DNA of 64,000 nucleotides from Pseudolabrys taiwanensis (GTDB taxonomy: Bacteria; Pseudomonadota; Alphaproteobacteria; Rhizobiales; Xanthobacteraceae), in the NCBI RefSeq assembly GCF_003367395.1, contig NZ_CP031417.1, forward strand, positions 4,737,501-4,801,500, in the 5' to 3' direction. Shown here one piece after another: positions 53,213-61,239 of this stretch (positions are counted from its first letter, which is position 1; the number at the start of each line of letters is the position of its first letter). A model generated the notes under the pieces. The model worked only from the letters and a program-made list of their open reading frames with translations. It did no database searches and was not told the origin of the DNA. A program made the translations under genes and the position numbers.

Positions 53213-54808
53213 ATGAACCGTTACACCTCTGGTCATAAACGCGGCGTGGTTGCCGCGCCGCATGCCGCCGCGGTCGCCGATGGCCGCGCCATCCTCTCGG
53301 AAGGCGGCAATGCCATCGAGGCGATGATCGCCATGGCGGCGTCCATCGCCGCCGTCTATCCGCACATGAACCATATCGGCGGCGATGGCTTCTGGCTGAT
53401 CCGCGAGCCGTCCGGCCGCGTGCGCGCGCTGATGGGCGCGGGCCGCGCCGGCGCCAAGGCGACGGCGCGCTTCTATCGCGACGCTGGTCACGATGAGATT
53501 CCAGCCCGCGGGCCGCATGCGGCGCTCACCGTGCCGGGTGCCATCGCCGGCTGGTCATTGGCGCAGGAGGCGGCCGAAGCCCTCGGCGGCAAGATGCCGC
53601 TCGACCTGTTGCTGGCGCCGGCGATCAAGCATGCGCGTGAGGGCTACACGGTCACGCGCAGCCAGGCCGCGCTGACACAGGACAAGCTTGCCGAACTGAA
53701 AGACGTGCCCGGTTTCGCCAAGGTCTTCCTTGCTGACGGCAAGGTGCCGGAGCAGGGCGCGAAGCTGACGCAGGCGGCCTTTGCCGCGACGCTCGAACAC
53801 CTCGCCCATGCCGGCCTCGACGACTTCTATCGCGGCGACGTCGGCCGCGAGATTGCCGCCGACCTGGAGCGCATAGGCTCGCCGGTGACGCGCGCCGATC
53901 TCGAAGCCTATCGCGGCTGGGTCGCCGCGCCGCTCAGCGTCCAGGCCGGCGGCCATACGCTCTATAATGCGCCGCCGCCGACGCAAGGTTTGGCATCCCT
54001 CATTATACTCGCGCTGTTCTCGCGCCTGCGGGTGGAGAAGGCGGAAACCTTCGAGCACATCCACGGCCTGGTCGAGGCGACCAAGCGCGCCTTCCGCGTG
54101 CGCGACCGGGTCATCACCGATCCGGATCGAATCAGCGTCGATCTCGATCGCTTGTTGTCGCCCGCTTTCCTCGACGAGCAGGCTGCCAAGATCGATCCGC
54201 GCAAGGCGGCGCAGTGGCCGGCGCCTTACGGCGAGGGCGATACGATCTGGATGGGCGCGGCCGACGCGTCCGGCCTCGTCGTGTCTTATATCCAGTCGAT
54301 CTACTGGGAGTTCGGCTCCGGCTGCGTGCTGCCGGCGACCGGCGTGCTGATGCAAAATCGTGGCGCCAGCTTCTCGCTTGAATCGGGCGCGGTGAACGCG
54401 CTGGCGCCTGGGCGACGGCCCTTCCACACGCTCAACCCGGCGCTCGCCGCGCTCAAGGACGGCCGCGTGATGGCCTATGGCACGATGGGCGGCGACGGCC
54501 AGCCGCAGACACAGGCCGCGGTGTTCACGCGCCACGTATTGTTTGGTCAGCCGCTCGAAGAGACGCTGGATGCGCCGCGCTGGCTGCTCGGGCGCACCTG
54601 GGGTTCGACGCATACCAACCTGCGCCTCGAGTCGCGGTTCGACGGCAACCTGATCGACCGCATGATGTCGGCGGGGCATGATGTTGCGGTGCTGGACGAC
54701 GGCTATTCGGACACGATGGGCCACGCGGGAGCCGTCATTCTGCATCCCAACGGCACGATCGAAGGCGGCCACGACCCGCGCGCCGACGGCGGCGCGGCGG
54801 GCGTGTAA
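53213..54808 (+). CDS. gamma-glutamyltransferase-family protein
   Basis: 531 aa of the Ntn-hydrolase GGT family. The autoprocessing threonine would be T344 in EGDTIWMGAADASG, starting the small subunit. The N-terminal part has the usual NAIEAMIAMAASIAAVYPHMNHIGGDGF block. No signal peptide is seen, unlike classical periplasmic GGT, which suggests a cytoplasmic enzyme of the acylase/oxamate-amidohydrolase-like branch. The substrate is unknown. Confidence 0.85.
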   Translation: MNRYTSGHKRGVVAAPHAAAVADGRAILSEGGNAIEAMIAMAASIAAVYPHMNHIGGDGFWLIREPSGRVRALMGAGRAGAKATARFYRDAGHDEIPARGPHAALTVPGAIAGWSLAQEAAEALGGKMPLDLLLAPAIKHAREGYTVTRSQAALTQDKLAELKDVPGFAKVFLADGKVPEQGAKLTQAAFAATLEHLAHAGLDDFYRGDVGREIAADLERIGSPVTRADLEAYRGWVAAPLSVQAGGHTLYNAPPPTQGLASLIILALFSRLRVEKAETFEHIHGLVEATKRAFRVRDRVITDPDRISVDLDRLLSPAFLDEQAAKIDPRKAAQWPAPYGEGDTIWMGAADASGLVVSYIQSIYWEFGSGCVLPATGVLMQNRGASFSLESGAVNALAPGRRPFHTLNPALAALKDGRVMAYGTMGGDGQPQTQAAVFTRHVLFGQPLEETLDAPRWLLGRTWGSTHTNLRLESRFDGNLIDRMMSAGHDVAVLDDGYSDTMGHAGAVILHPNGTIEGGHDPRADGGAAGV

Positions 54809-54835
54809 GCAGCCACGTACAGCGGATGTCGAGGT

Positions 54836-54860
54836 GCCCTCTCCTATGAGGGGAGAAGGC
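54836..54860. repeat. short CCTCTCC palindrome
   Basis: TGCCCTCTCCTATGAGGGGAGAAGGCA is a single hairpin of the CCTCTCCC repeat type. It lies after the GGT-family gene and could act as a weak terminator. Confidence 0.5.
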
Positions 54861-54959
54861 ATAGTCAGATGCGCCGCAGCCTCGAACGTCGTCGCGTCGA
54901 TGTTCTAGTATTCGTTTTCCCAATGGCTACGGTGCGCGCGCCAGCGAAGAGGCCGCACC

Positions 54960-55862
54960 GTGCACGATCATTCCCACAGTCACGCGCCGAAGGATTTCGG
55001 CCCGACGTTTGCGATTACGACGGGCCTGAACGTTGCGTTGGTGATCGGCCAGGGCATCTTTGGCTTCTACGCCAATTCGCTCGCGCTCCTCGCCGACGCC
55101 GGTCACAACCTCAGCGACGTCATGGGGCTGTTGCTGGCCTGGGGTGCTGTCGCCATCGCCAGTTGGCGGCCGAGCCCCCGTTACACCTATCGTCTGCACG
55201 GCGCGTCGATTCTGGCGGCATTGGCCAACGCTTTGCTGCTGCTCGCAGCGGTCGGTGCCATTGCCTGGGAAGCGATCCAGCGTTTCAATGCGCCGGAGGA
55301 GGTTGCGAGCGGCACGGTGATCGTGCTCGCCGCGCTCGGCGTCGCCGTCAACGGCTTCTCCGCCTGGCTGCTCAGCCGCGGCAGCCGCTCCGATCTCAAT
55401 GTCCACGGCGCCTTTCTGCACATGGTGGCTGATGCCGGCGTATCGGTCGCGGTTATCGTTGCCGCGGTCGGCATCCATTTTACCGGCTGGCAATGGCTCG
55501 ACCCGGCGACCAGCCTTCTCATTTCGGTGGTGATCCTGGTCGGCACCTGGAATTTGTTGCGCGAGTCCCTGAAGCTGTCGCTCAACGCCGCGCCCGTCGG
55601 CACCGACCTTGCCGCGGTAGAGCGGTATTTGAATGAGCAACCGGAAGTCGCCAGCCTGCACGATCTGCATGTGTGGGCGCTCAGCACGACCGAGACCGCG
55701 CTGACGTGTCATATCGTGACACCGGCAGGGCATCCTGGTGATGCCTTTCTGCAGCGCGTTGCCGATGAATTGCATCACCGGTTCGACATCGGCCACTGCA
55801 CCCTGCAGATCGAGCTGGGCGATGCCGGCCGTTGCGGCCTGGCACCGGACAACGTCTTCTGA
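54960..55862 (+). CDS. cation diffusion facilitator (CzcD/ZitB type)
   Basis: A 300-aa exporter of Zn2+, Co2+ or similar. Six spans are expected. The metal sites are in SLALLADAGHNLSDV (HxxxD after the usual pattern) and in DAGVSVAVIV further on. The N-terminus HDHSHSHAPK is a short His-rich metal-binding tail. The start is GTG at 54960, with GAAGAGG upstream. The C-terminal cytoplasmic domain (about 215-300) is complete. It precedes DUF1007 and NicO-type transporter genes, forming a metal-homeostasis group. Confidence 0.88.
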   Translation: MHDHSHSHAPKDFGPTFAITTGLNVALVIGQGIFGFYANSLALLADAGHNLSDVMGLLLAWGAVAIASWRPSPRYTYRLHGASILAALANALLLLAAVGAIAWEAIQRFNAPEEVASGTVIVLAALGVAVNGFSAWLLSRGSRSDLNVHGAFLHMVADAGVSVAVIVAAVGIHFTGWQWLDPATSLLISVVILVGTWNLLRESLKLSLNAAPVGTDLAAVERYLNEQPEVASLHDLHVWALSTTETALTCHIVTPAGHPGDAFLQRVADELHHRFDIGHCTLQIELGDAGRCGLAPDNVF

Positions 55863-55925
55863 TGGCCTCTAATTCGCCGCAGATTGCCCTATAGTCGCCC
55901 GGCCTTTTTCGGGGTCGAAAGCCGT

Positions 55926-56558
55926 ATGTTGAAACGCCTGGTTCTACTCGCCGCCATGCTGGCTGCCGCCTCGGCGGCGCAGGCGCATCCGCATGTTTGG
56001 GTGACGATGCGTACCGCGCTCGTCTACGACGAGGCGGGCAATATCACGGGTGTACGCCATGCCTGGGCGTTCGACGATATGTTCTCGGCCTTCGCCACCC
56101 AGGGCCTGGAGAGCAAAGAGAAGGGCAAGTTCACGCGCGAGGAGCTGGCGCCGCTCGCCAAAGTGAATGTCGAGTCGCTGAAGGAATACGAGTACTTCAC
56201 CTATGTCACCGCCGATGGTCAGAAGGTCGCGCTGAATGATCCGGCGCCCGGCTACTGGCTCGACTTCAAGGATTCGGTCCTGACGCTCAATTTCACGCTG
56301 CCACTTAAGACACCGCTGAAGGCCAAGGAATTGAAGGTCGAGGTCTACGATCCGTCGATCTTCGTCGACTTCGAGTGGGCCAAGAAGGATCCGGTGTCCA
56401 TGGTCGGGGGCAAGGGATGCAAGGCCGACGTGATGGTCCCGCGCGAGATGACGGCGCAGGAAGCTCGAAAGCTCGCTGAAATTCCGGCCGATGCGCCCAA
56501 TGTCGACATGGCCTGGGGCGCGATGTTCGCAAACAAGATTCTGGTGCACTGCCCTTGA
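55926..56558 (+). CDS. DUF1007 family exported protein
   Basis: 210 aa with a signal peptide (MLKRLVLLAAMLAAASAAQA) and immediately after it HPHVWV, the conserved metal-binding start of DUF1007. The typical DDMFSAF follows. DUF1007 genes regularly precede NicO/RcnA-like nickel-cobalt transporter genes, as here. Probably a periplasmic metal-binding partner. The start at 55926 gives the signal peptide. Confidence 0.88.
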   Translation: MLKRLVLLAAMLAAASAAQAHPHVWVTMRTALVYDEAGNITGVRHAWAFDDMFSAFATQGLESKEKGKFTREELAPLAKVNVESLKEYEYFTYVTADGQKVALNDPAPGYWLDFKDSVLTLNFTLPLKTPLKAKELKVEVYDPSIFVDFEWAKKDPVSMVGGKGCKADVMVPREMTAQEARKLAEIPADAPNVDMAWGAMFANKILVHCP

Positions 56559-56601
56559 TGGTCTAGGGCGCTCGCGGGGCGGCGAGGGGAAGCGTGAAAC
56601 C

Positions 56602-57741
56602 ATGATCCGGTCGGCCCGTCGGTCGCATTGGCTGCAAGCGGTGCTTGCAGTCGGGTGCATATTATTCGCGTTTGCGGTGATCGATGCCGCGCTAGCGCAG
56701 CCGTTCGGTATGTCGCGAAGCACCGCGCCGCCGGAGATTGGCGGATTCACTGGCTGGATCCTCGCCAAGCAGGCTGAATTCTACCGGCAGTTCTCGGGTC
56801 TCATCCGCGCCGCCAAAACCGATGGCAGCGCCGCCTACACTTTGATGGGGCTGTCGTTCCTTTACGGCATCTTCCACGCCGCGGGCCCTGGCCACGGCAA
56901 GGCGGTGATCTCGTCTTACCTCGTCGCCAATAACGAGACGTGGCGGCGCGGCGTGGTGCTGTCCTTCGCATCGGCCGTGCTGCAGGCGATCACCGCCATC
57001 GTCATCGTCGGCATCGCCGCGGTGCTGCTCGGCGCCACGGCCAAGATGATGGGCAACACCGTCCGCATCATCGAGACGGTGAGCTACGCGCTGATTATCT
57101 TGATCGGGCTACGGCTGTTGTGGGTGAAAGGCCGCGCGTTCCTGCGTCTGTGGCGCGGCGAAAAGGCGACCGCAGCCGCACACGACCATGCCCACGATCA
57201 CGGCCATCACCACGATCACGCCCATGCCCATGGCCACGCACATGCCGAGGTCCATGGCCATGAGCACGATCATAGTCACAGCCACGCGCACCATGGCCAG
57301 ACCTGCAGCCACGGCCATCATCATCACGATCATGACCACGACCACGAAGCGTCGGCCTGGGGCCACGCGCATGCGCCCGAGCCGCAGGAGCTTGCCGGCA
57401 AGCATTGGCTGCGACGCGGCCTCGCCGCCATTGTCGCGGTGGGTCTGCGGCCCTGTTCGGGCGCCATCATCGTCATGGTGTTTGCCCTGGCGCAAGGCAT
57501 CTTCTGGATCGGCGTCGCCTCGACCTTCGTCATGGGCATCGGCACGGCGATTACCGTCACCGGCATCGCGACCATCGCCGTCGCCGCGCGCCACTTCGCC
57601 GGCCGTATCGCCAAGAGCAAAGCCGGCACCGGCATGCTGCTGATCCGCGGGCTGGAGACCGCCGCAGCGCTCGCCATCGTCTTCTTCGGCGTCGCACTGC
57701 TGACGGGCTACATGATCAGCGAGCGCATGGTGGGGGTGTGA
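56602..57741 (+). CDS. nickel/cobalt transporter of the NicO/RcnA family
   Basis: A 379-aa membrane protein with six or seven spans. The first motif, FLYGIFHAAGPGHGKAVISS, is the NicO signature with the metal-binding histidines. The second, VGLRPCSGAIIVMVFAL, is near residue 283. Between them lies a cytoplasmic loop of about 70 residues made mostly of His, Asp, Ala and Gly (HDHAHDHGHHHDHAHAHGHA). It may export or import Ni2+/Co2+; direction cannot be read from sequence. It converges on a cobalt-type nitrile hydratase operon. Confidence 0.88.
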   Translation: MIRSARRSHWLQAVLAVGCILFAFAVIDAALAQPFGMSRSTAPPEIGGFTGWILAKQAEFYRQFSGLIRAAKTDGSAAYTLMGLSFLYGIFHAAGPGHGKAVISSYLVANNETWRRGVVLSFASAVLQAITAIVIVGIAAVLLGATAKMMGNTVRIIETVSYALIILIGLRLLWVKGRAFLRLWRGEKATAAAHDHAHDHGHHHDHAHAHGHAHAEVHGHEHDHSHSHAHHGQTCSHGHHHHDHDHDHEASAWGHAHAPEPQELAGKHWLRRGLAAIVAVGLRPCSGAIIVMVFALAQGIFWIGVASTFVMGIGTAITVTGIATIAVAARHFAGRIAKSKAGTGMLLIRGLETAAALAIVFFGVALLTGYMISERMVGV

Positions 57742-57749
57742 TCGCTTGC

Positions 57750-57800
57750 TTCCCTCTTCCCGTTCTTACGGGGAGAGGTGAGGCGGCGCCTCGCCGCGCG
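57750..57800. repeat. dispersed repeat, CCTCTCCC type, between convergent genes
   Basis: TTCCCTCTTCCCGTTCTTACGGGGAGAGG-TGAGGCGGCGCCTCGCC contains two hairpins (CCCGTTCTTACGGG and GAGGCGGCGCCTC). Shared 3' region of the NicO gene and the nitrile hydratase operon; it may serve as a weak bidirectional terminator. Confidence 0.55.
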
Positions 57801-57801
57801 G

Positions 57802-58188
57802 CTAATGAAAATCCTCGTCGCGCAACTCGATCGGCTTGCCGTGCGGTGTGCGATCGCAAGCGTGCTCCCAGGCATGCTTGGTGCGGTGAAGGGTCTCGCG
57901 TGAGGTCACGCCTTTCTCCGCCACCAGCCGCTCCAGCGCGGCGAGCCAATGCAGGTAATATGTCTCGCCGGTGTCCGGATCGCCGGCGGCCTGCGCGCGC
58001 TTGATCTCGTCGCCGAGCGTCGCCGCCCATTCCGGCCAAGTGAAGACGCCCCGCTCGTGCAGCGCGAGGGCCATGGCGAAAGCCTGTGCTTCCCAAGGCT
58101 CGCGAAACACCGGGCCATCCTGGTCGCGGGGGATGCTCGGCACTTGGTCGGTCGCGCGGCGGGCCGCGGCTTGGTCGATCGCTGTCAT
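57802..58188 (-). CDS. nitrile hydratase accessory protein
   Basis: 128 aa of the accessory/activator family found with cobalt nitrile hydratases (related to the beta subunit N-terminal half). Blocks: FREPWEAQAFAMALALHERG, FTWPEWAATLGDEIKRA, YYLHWLAALERLVAEKG. It probably helps load cobalt into the alpha subunit by subunit exchange, as known for such activators. It directly follows the beta subunit gene (2-nt gap), in the usual alpha-beta-accessory order. Confidence 0.9.
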   Translation of the reverse strand: MTAIDQAAARRATDQVPSIPRDQDGPVFREPWEAQAFAMALALHERGVFTWPEWAATLGDEIKRAQAAGDPDTGETYYLHWLAALERLVAEKGVTSRETLHRTKHAWEHACDRTPHGKPIELRDEDFH

Positions 58189-58190
58189 GG

Positions 58191-58847
58191 TCAGGCCGGG
58201 TCGAGATAAGGCTCGAAGGCTTCGATCGACACCTTCAGCGTCGGATCGGAATCAGGCCCCCACAAGGCCGGCCCGTCGAACACGACCGTGTAGAGCCACT
58301 GCGGATCGTCGCCGCGGTTGGACGCCACCGAGTCGGGATAAAGATGGCAGCCCTGGCAGCGCTCGACGATCCCGATCTTGTCGCGCGCATAGCGCGGCAG
58401 CCGCGTATGCGTTGCCGGATGGATGTTCTTGGTGCGCACGCGGTCGCCCGGCTTGAACCGCGCCTCCGCCTGCGGCGGCCGGAAAAACGAGCCGCGCGTG
58501 AGCTTGTCCGGCACGAGGTCGGGCGTGAACTTGCGCGGCAGGGTCTTCCCCGGCCGCAACGCGTGACCGGCATCGAGCTCGTCCTTGCCGGCAAACCCGC
58601 GCTCGAGCACGTTCGCTTCCATTGCGAGTGCCCACTTCTGATAATAGGACGCCTCGAGATAGATGTGCGGGGGGAGGCGCTCCTGCGCATAGCGCGCATG
58701 GTCGATGTGCCAGGCGCCGGCAAAGCCCATGGCGCGCTGCATCGCCATCACGCGGCCTTCCCATTTCTCGTGGAACGGCGGCTCGTTTTGCTCGACCTCG
58801 ACTTTGCCGAAGCCGTCCATGCCGCCCATGTCGTGAATGCCGTCCAT
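58191..58847 (-). CDS. nthB: nitrile hydratase beta subunit
   Basis: 218 aa, normal length. N-terminus MDGIHDMGGMDGFGKV is diagnostic, followed by FHEKWEGRVMAMQRAMG. The C-terminal SH3-like part has FKPGDRVRTKNIHP and TRLPRYARDKIG. It forms the dimer with the alpha subunit, converting nitriles to amides in the cytoplasm. The gene is separated from the alpha gene by 119 nt containing a dispersed repeat. Confidence 0.95.
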   Translation of the reverse strand: MDGIHDMGGMDGFGKVEVEQNEPPFHEKWEGRVMAMQRAMGFAGAWHIDHARYAQERLPPHIYLEASYYQKWALAMEANVLERGFAGKDELDAGHALRPGKTLPRKFTPDLVPDKLTRGSFFRPPQAEARFKPGDRVRTKNIHPATHTRLPRYARDKIGIVERCQGCHLYPDSVASNRGDDPQWLYTVVFDGPALWGPDSDPTLKVSIEAFEPYLDPA

Positions 58848-58857
58848 TCCTCACCTC

Positions 58858-58960
58858 GTCGTTCCGGGGCGCGAGCGTAGCGAGCGAACCCGAAATCCAG
58901 AACCATCGTTTACGCCAGCTACCGGGTTCCGGATCGCTGCTTCGCGGCGTCCGGAATGAC
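58858..58960. repeat. dispersed repeat, GTTCCGGG...CCGGAATGAC type, inside the nitrile hydratase operon
   Basis: CGTTCCGGGGCGCGAGCG ... CGGCGTCCGGAATGAC, an interrupted palindrome with inner hairpins, related to the copies at 7791 and 63609. It lies between the alpha and beta subunit genes. Confidence 0.7.
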
Positions 58961-58966
58961 AGAAGG

Positions 58967-59581
58967 CTATGGCTTCTTCGGTTGCCCGGTCCCAATCATC
59001 GAATCGCGCGTGACGATCTCGGCAAGTTGCTCTTCGCTCCAGCCGTCGGTACCCGCGGGGCGCATCGGCAGCACGATGAAGCGCGTCTCCGCCGTCGAGT
59101 CCCAGACGCGGATCTCGGTTTCCTTCGGCAGTGTCATGCCGAAGTCGGCGAGCACGCCGCGCGGGTCCTTCACCACGCGCGAACGATAGGGCGCCGATTT
59201 GTACCAAATTGGGGGCAGGCCCAGCACTTCCCACGGATAACAGGAGCACAAGGTGCAGACGACCATGTTGTGCGTCGCCGGCGTGTTCTCGACGGCGACG
59301 AGATGATCGCCGACGCGGCTGACATGGCCGAGCGTCGCCACCGCCTTTGAAGCGTCTTCGAGCAGGGCGGCCTTGAAGGCGGGATCGGTCCAAGCCTTGG
59401 CCACGACGGCGGCGCCGTTGCGCGGGCCGATCTTCGTCTCATAGGCCTCGACGATGGCGTCGAGCGCCTTGGGATCGATGTAGCCTTTCTCCGACAGGAC
59501 CGTCTCCAGCGCGCGGACGCGGAGCTGGGTGTCGGAGAGTTCGGAATGCTCGTGATCGTGGTCGTGATGATCGTGTGCCAT
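58967..59581 (-). CDS. nthA: nitrile hydratase alpha subunit, cobalt type
   Basis: 204 aa. The metal site is CTLCSC (C109, C112, C114). The threonine in the first position of this motif marks the cobalt rather than the iron enzyme. The active enzyme has the two later cysteines oxidised. An N-terminal His/Asp-rich stretch ([13 protein letters not shown]) precedes the core and is unusual. Located at the start of the leftward alpha-beta-accessory operon, next to a Ni/Co transporter gene on the opposite strand. Confidence 0.95.
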   Translation of the reverse strand: MAHDHHDHDHEHSELSDTQLRVRALETVLSEKGYIDPKALDAIVEAYETKIGPRNGAAVVAKAWTDPAFKAALLEDASKAVATLGHVSRVGDHLVAVENTPATHNMVVCTLCSCYPWEVLGLPPIWYKSAPYRSRVVKDPRGVLADFGMTLPKETEIRVWDSTAETRFIVLPMRPAGTDGWSEEQLAEIVTRDSMIGTGQPKKP

Positions 59582-59614
59582 GAGCGGAGTTTACCCGATC
59601 CACGTAGGTCGCGG

Positions 59615-60091
59615 TCAATCCCAGGCGCCGTCGTGCAGCGCGGCCGCCTCGTCTTCCAGCAGCGGCCCGATCACCTCGGTCGCACGCTGGCCGGCGGCAA
59701 AAACGGTGCGACAGGGTAGGTCCAAAGTCGGATTTTCCGGATGGTTCCCCGTGATCGTTTTCATGCGCTTTTCCGACAGGCCGTAGACGACGCGTCCGAT
59801 GCCCGCCCAATAGATGGCGCCGGCGCACATCGCGCAAGGTTCCGCCGACATGTACATCGTGCAGGCCGCGAGTTGCGCCGGCCGGTAGTTTTTCGAGGCC
59901 CAGGTGGCGAGCAGCCGCTCGGCGTGGCCGGTCATGTCGTGATCGGGCATGAAGCCGTTTTCCTGCTCGGCGAGCACGGCGCCGTCCGGTCCGGCGAGCA
60001 GCGCGCCGAACGGATGCATGCCGTGCGCCCGCGCCCGTCGCGCGACCGCGAAGGTCTGGCGCAGGAGGTCTTCGTCATTCTTTTCCGCCAT
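59615..60091 (-). CDS. nucleoside/guanine deaminase-family protein
   Basis: A 158-aa zinc deaminase of the CDA fold. Zinc ligands and the catalytic glutamate are in TGHAERLL (H-A-E) and SAEPCAMCAGAIYWAG (PCxxC). This group includes guanine deaminase GuaD and tRNA adenosine deaminase TadA; the lack of TadA-specific C-terminal features favours a nucleobase or nucleoside deaminase. The ATG at 60091 is used; a GTG two codons earlier is possible. Separate from the nitrile hydratase operon by 33 nt, perhaps upstream in the same transcript. Confidence 0.83.
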   Translation of the reverse strand: MAEKNDEDLLRQTFAVARRARAHGMHPFGALLAGPDGAVLAEQENGFMPDHDMTGHAERLLATWASKNYRPAQLAACTMYMSAEPCAMCAGAIYWAGIGRVVYGLSEKRMKTITGNHPENPTLDLPCRTVFAAGQRATEVIGPLLEDEAAALHDGAWD

Positions 60092-60167
60092 GCGCACAAC
60101 TTAGCGGTTGCCGGCACGCTGTCCATCGCAGCCTTGCGAACACGGGGCCGCGGGCGTTGTATGGCGG

Positions 60168-60256
60168 GACTTCCCTCCCGTGAAAGGGGAGGGTGGCTGG
60201 CCGAAGGCCAGCCCCAACAATCGTCATGGCCGGGCTTGTCCCGGCCATCCACGTCT
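60168..60256. repeat. dispersed intergenic palindromes
   Basis: GACTTCCCTCCCGTGAAAGGGGAGGG with GGCTGGCCGAAGGCCAGCC forms one unit, followed by GTCATGGCCGGG-CTTGT-CCCGGCCATCC as a second. They are copies of families seen at 39553 and 8836. Confidence 0.6.
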
Positions 60257-60316
60257 TTGAGAATAGAGATCAAGAACACGTGGCTGCCCATAACGGTGAG
60301 GAACGCTGGGACCGAC

Positions 60317-61096
60317 ATGAAAGCCTCCGATCTATTCAGCCTTAAGGGCCGCGTGGCGCTGGTGACCGGCGCATCGAGCGGGCTCGGCATCCAATTCGCC
60401 AAGGCCCTGGCCGACAACGGCGCGGCGATCGCGCTGGTGGCGCGGCGCGCCGAGCGTCTTGCCAAGCTCAAGAGCGAGATCGAAGCGCAGGGCGGTCGTG
60501 CCGTCGCCATCGAGGCCGATGTCACCGACCACGCCGCGATGGTGCGCGCCTTCGATGAAGCCGAAAAAGCCTTCGGCACGGTGACGATCCTCATCAACAA
60601 TGCGGGCGTCGCGCAGCAGCCGGTGCGCGCGACCGACGTGACGCCGGAAGAATGGCGGCGCGTGCTCGGCGTCGATCTCGATGCGGTGTTCTACTGGGCG
60701 CAGGAGGCCGCGCGCCGCATGGTGGCGGCGAAGGCGGCGGGTTCGATCGTCAACATCGCCTCGGTGCTCGGCTACGGCGTCGCCAAGGGCGTCGCATCTT
60801 ATGCCACGGCCAAGGCAGCGGTGATCCAGGTGACGAAATCGCTCGCCGTCGAACTTGCCTTCAAGGGCGTGCGCGTCAACGCGATCGCGCCGGGCTGGTT
60901 CGTGACCGAGATCAACGACAAATATCTGGAGAGCGAGGCCGGCGCCGCCATGAAGCGCGACATCCCGATGGGCCGCTTCGGCGAAGCGGGCGATCTCGAC
61001 GGCACATTGCTGCTGCTCGCCTCGGATGCCGGCCGCTATATCACCGGCACGACCATCGTCGTCGACGGCGGGCAAGTCGTGCAGATCAAGGGATAG
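60317..61096 (+). CDS. SDR-family oxidoreductase
   Basis: 259 aa, classical short-chain dehydrogenase. Cofactor loop TGASSGLG (residues about 17-24), NNAGVA, catalytic Ser in NIASVLG and YATAK (Y-x3-K), plus the C-terminal GTTIVVDGG. A positively charged residue pair after the second strand (VARRAERL) suggests NADP(H). The start at 60317 (MKASDLFSL) is chosen; the frame is open far upstream without signals. The substrate is unknown; the acyl-CoA dehydrogenase gene follows after a repeat. Confidence 0.88.
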   Translation: MKASDLFSLKGRVALVTGASSGLGIQFAKALADNGAAIALVARRAERLAKLKSEIEAQGGRAVAIEADVTDHAAMVRAFDEAEKAFGTVTILINNAGVAQQPVRATDVTPEEWRRVLGVDLDAVFYWAQEAARRMVAAKAAGSIVNIASVLGYGVAKGVASYATAKAAVIQVTKSLAVELAFKGVRVNAIAPGWFVTEINDKYLESEAGAAMKRDIPMGRFGEAGDLDGTLLLLASDAGRYITGTTIVVDGGQVVQIKG

Positions 61097-61104
61097 CGTC
61101 GATC

Positions 61105-61213
61105 CGTCATCCTGAGGTGCGAGCGCGTAGCGCGAGCTTCGAAGGATGACGGCACTGATTGAACGGCCGTCATCCTTCGAGGCGCACCTTCGGTGCGCAC
61201 CTCAGGATGACGG
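61105..61213. repeat. dispersed repeat, GTCATCCTGAGG family
   Basis: CGTCATCCTGAGGTGCG ... CGCACCTCAGGATGACGG, nearly perfect inverted ends around two inner hairpins with TTCGAAGGATGACGG and CCGTCATCCTTCGA. Second copy of the element at 20580-20690. Confidence 0.8.
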
Positions 61214-61239
61214 AGAGCGAAAAGAGCGAGGCAATAGAA

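Noticed and set aside
59741..60316. upstream extension of the SDR frame
   Set aside because: The extra 192 codons overlap the deaminase gene and repeats and look like chance translation; the SDR fold starts at 60317.
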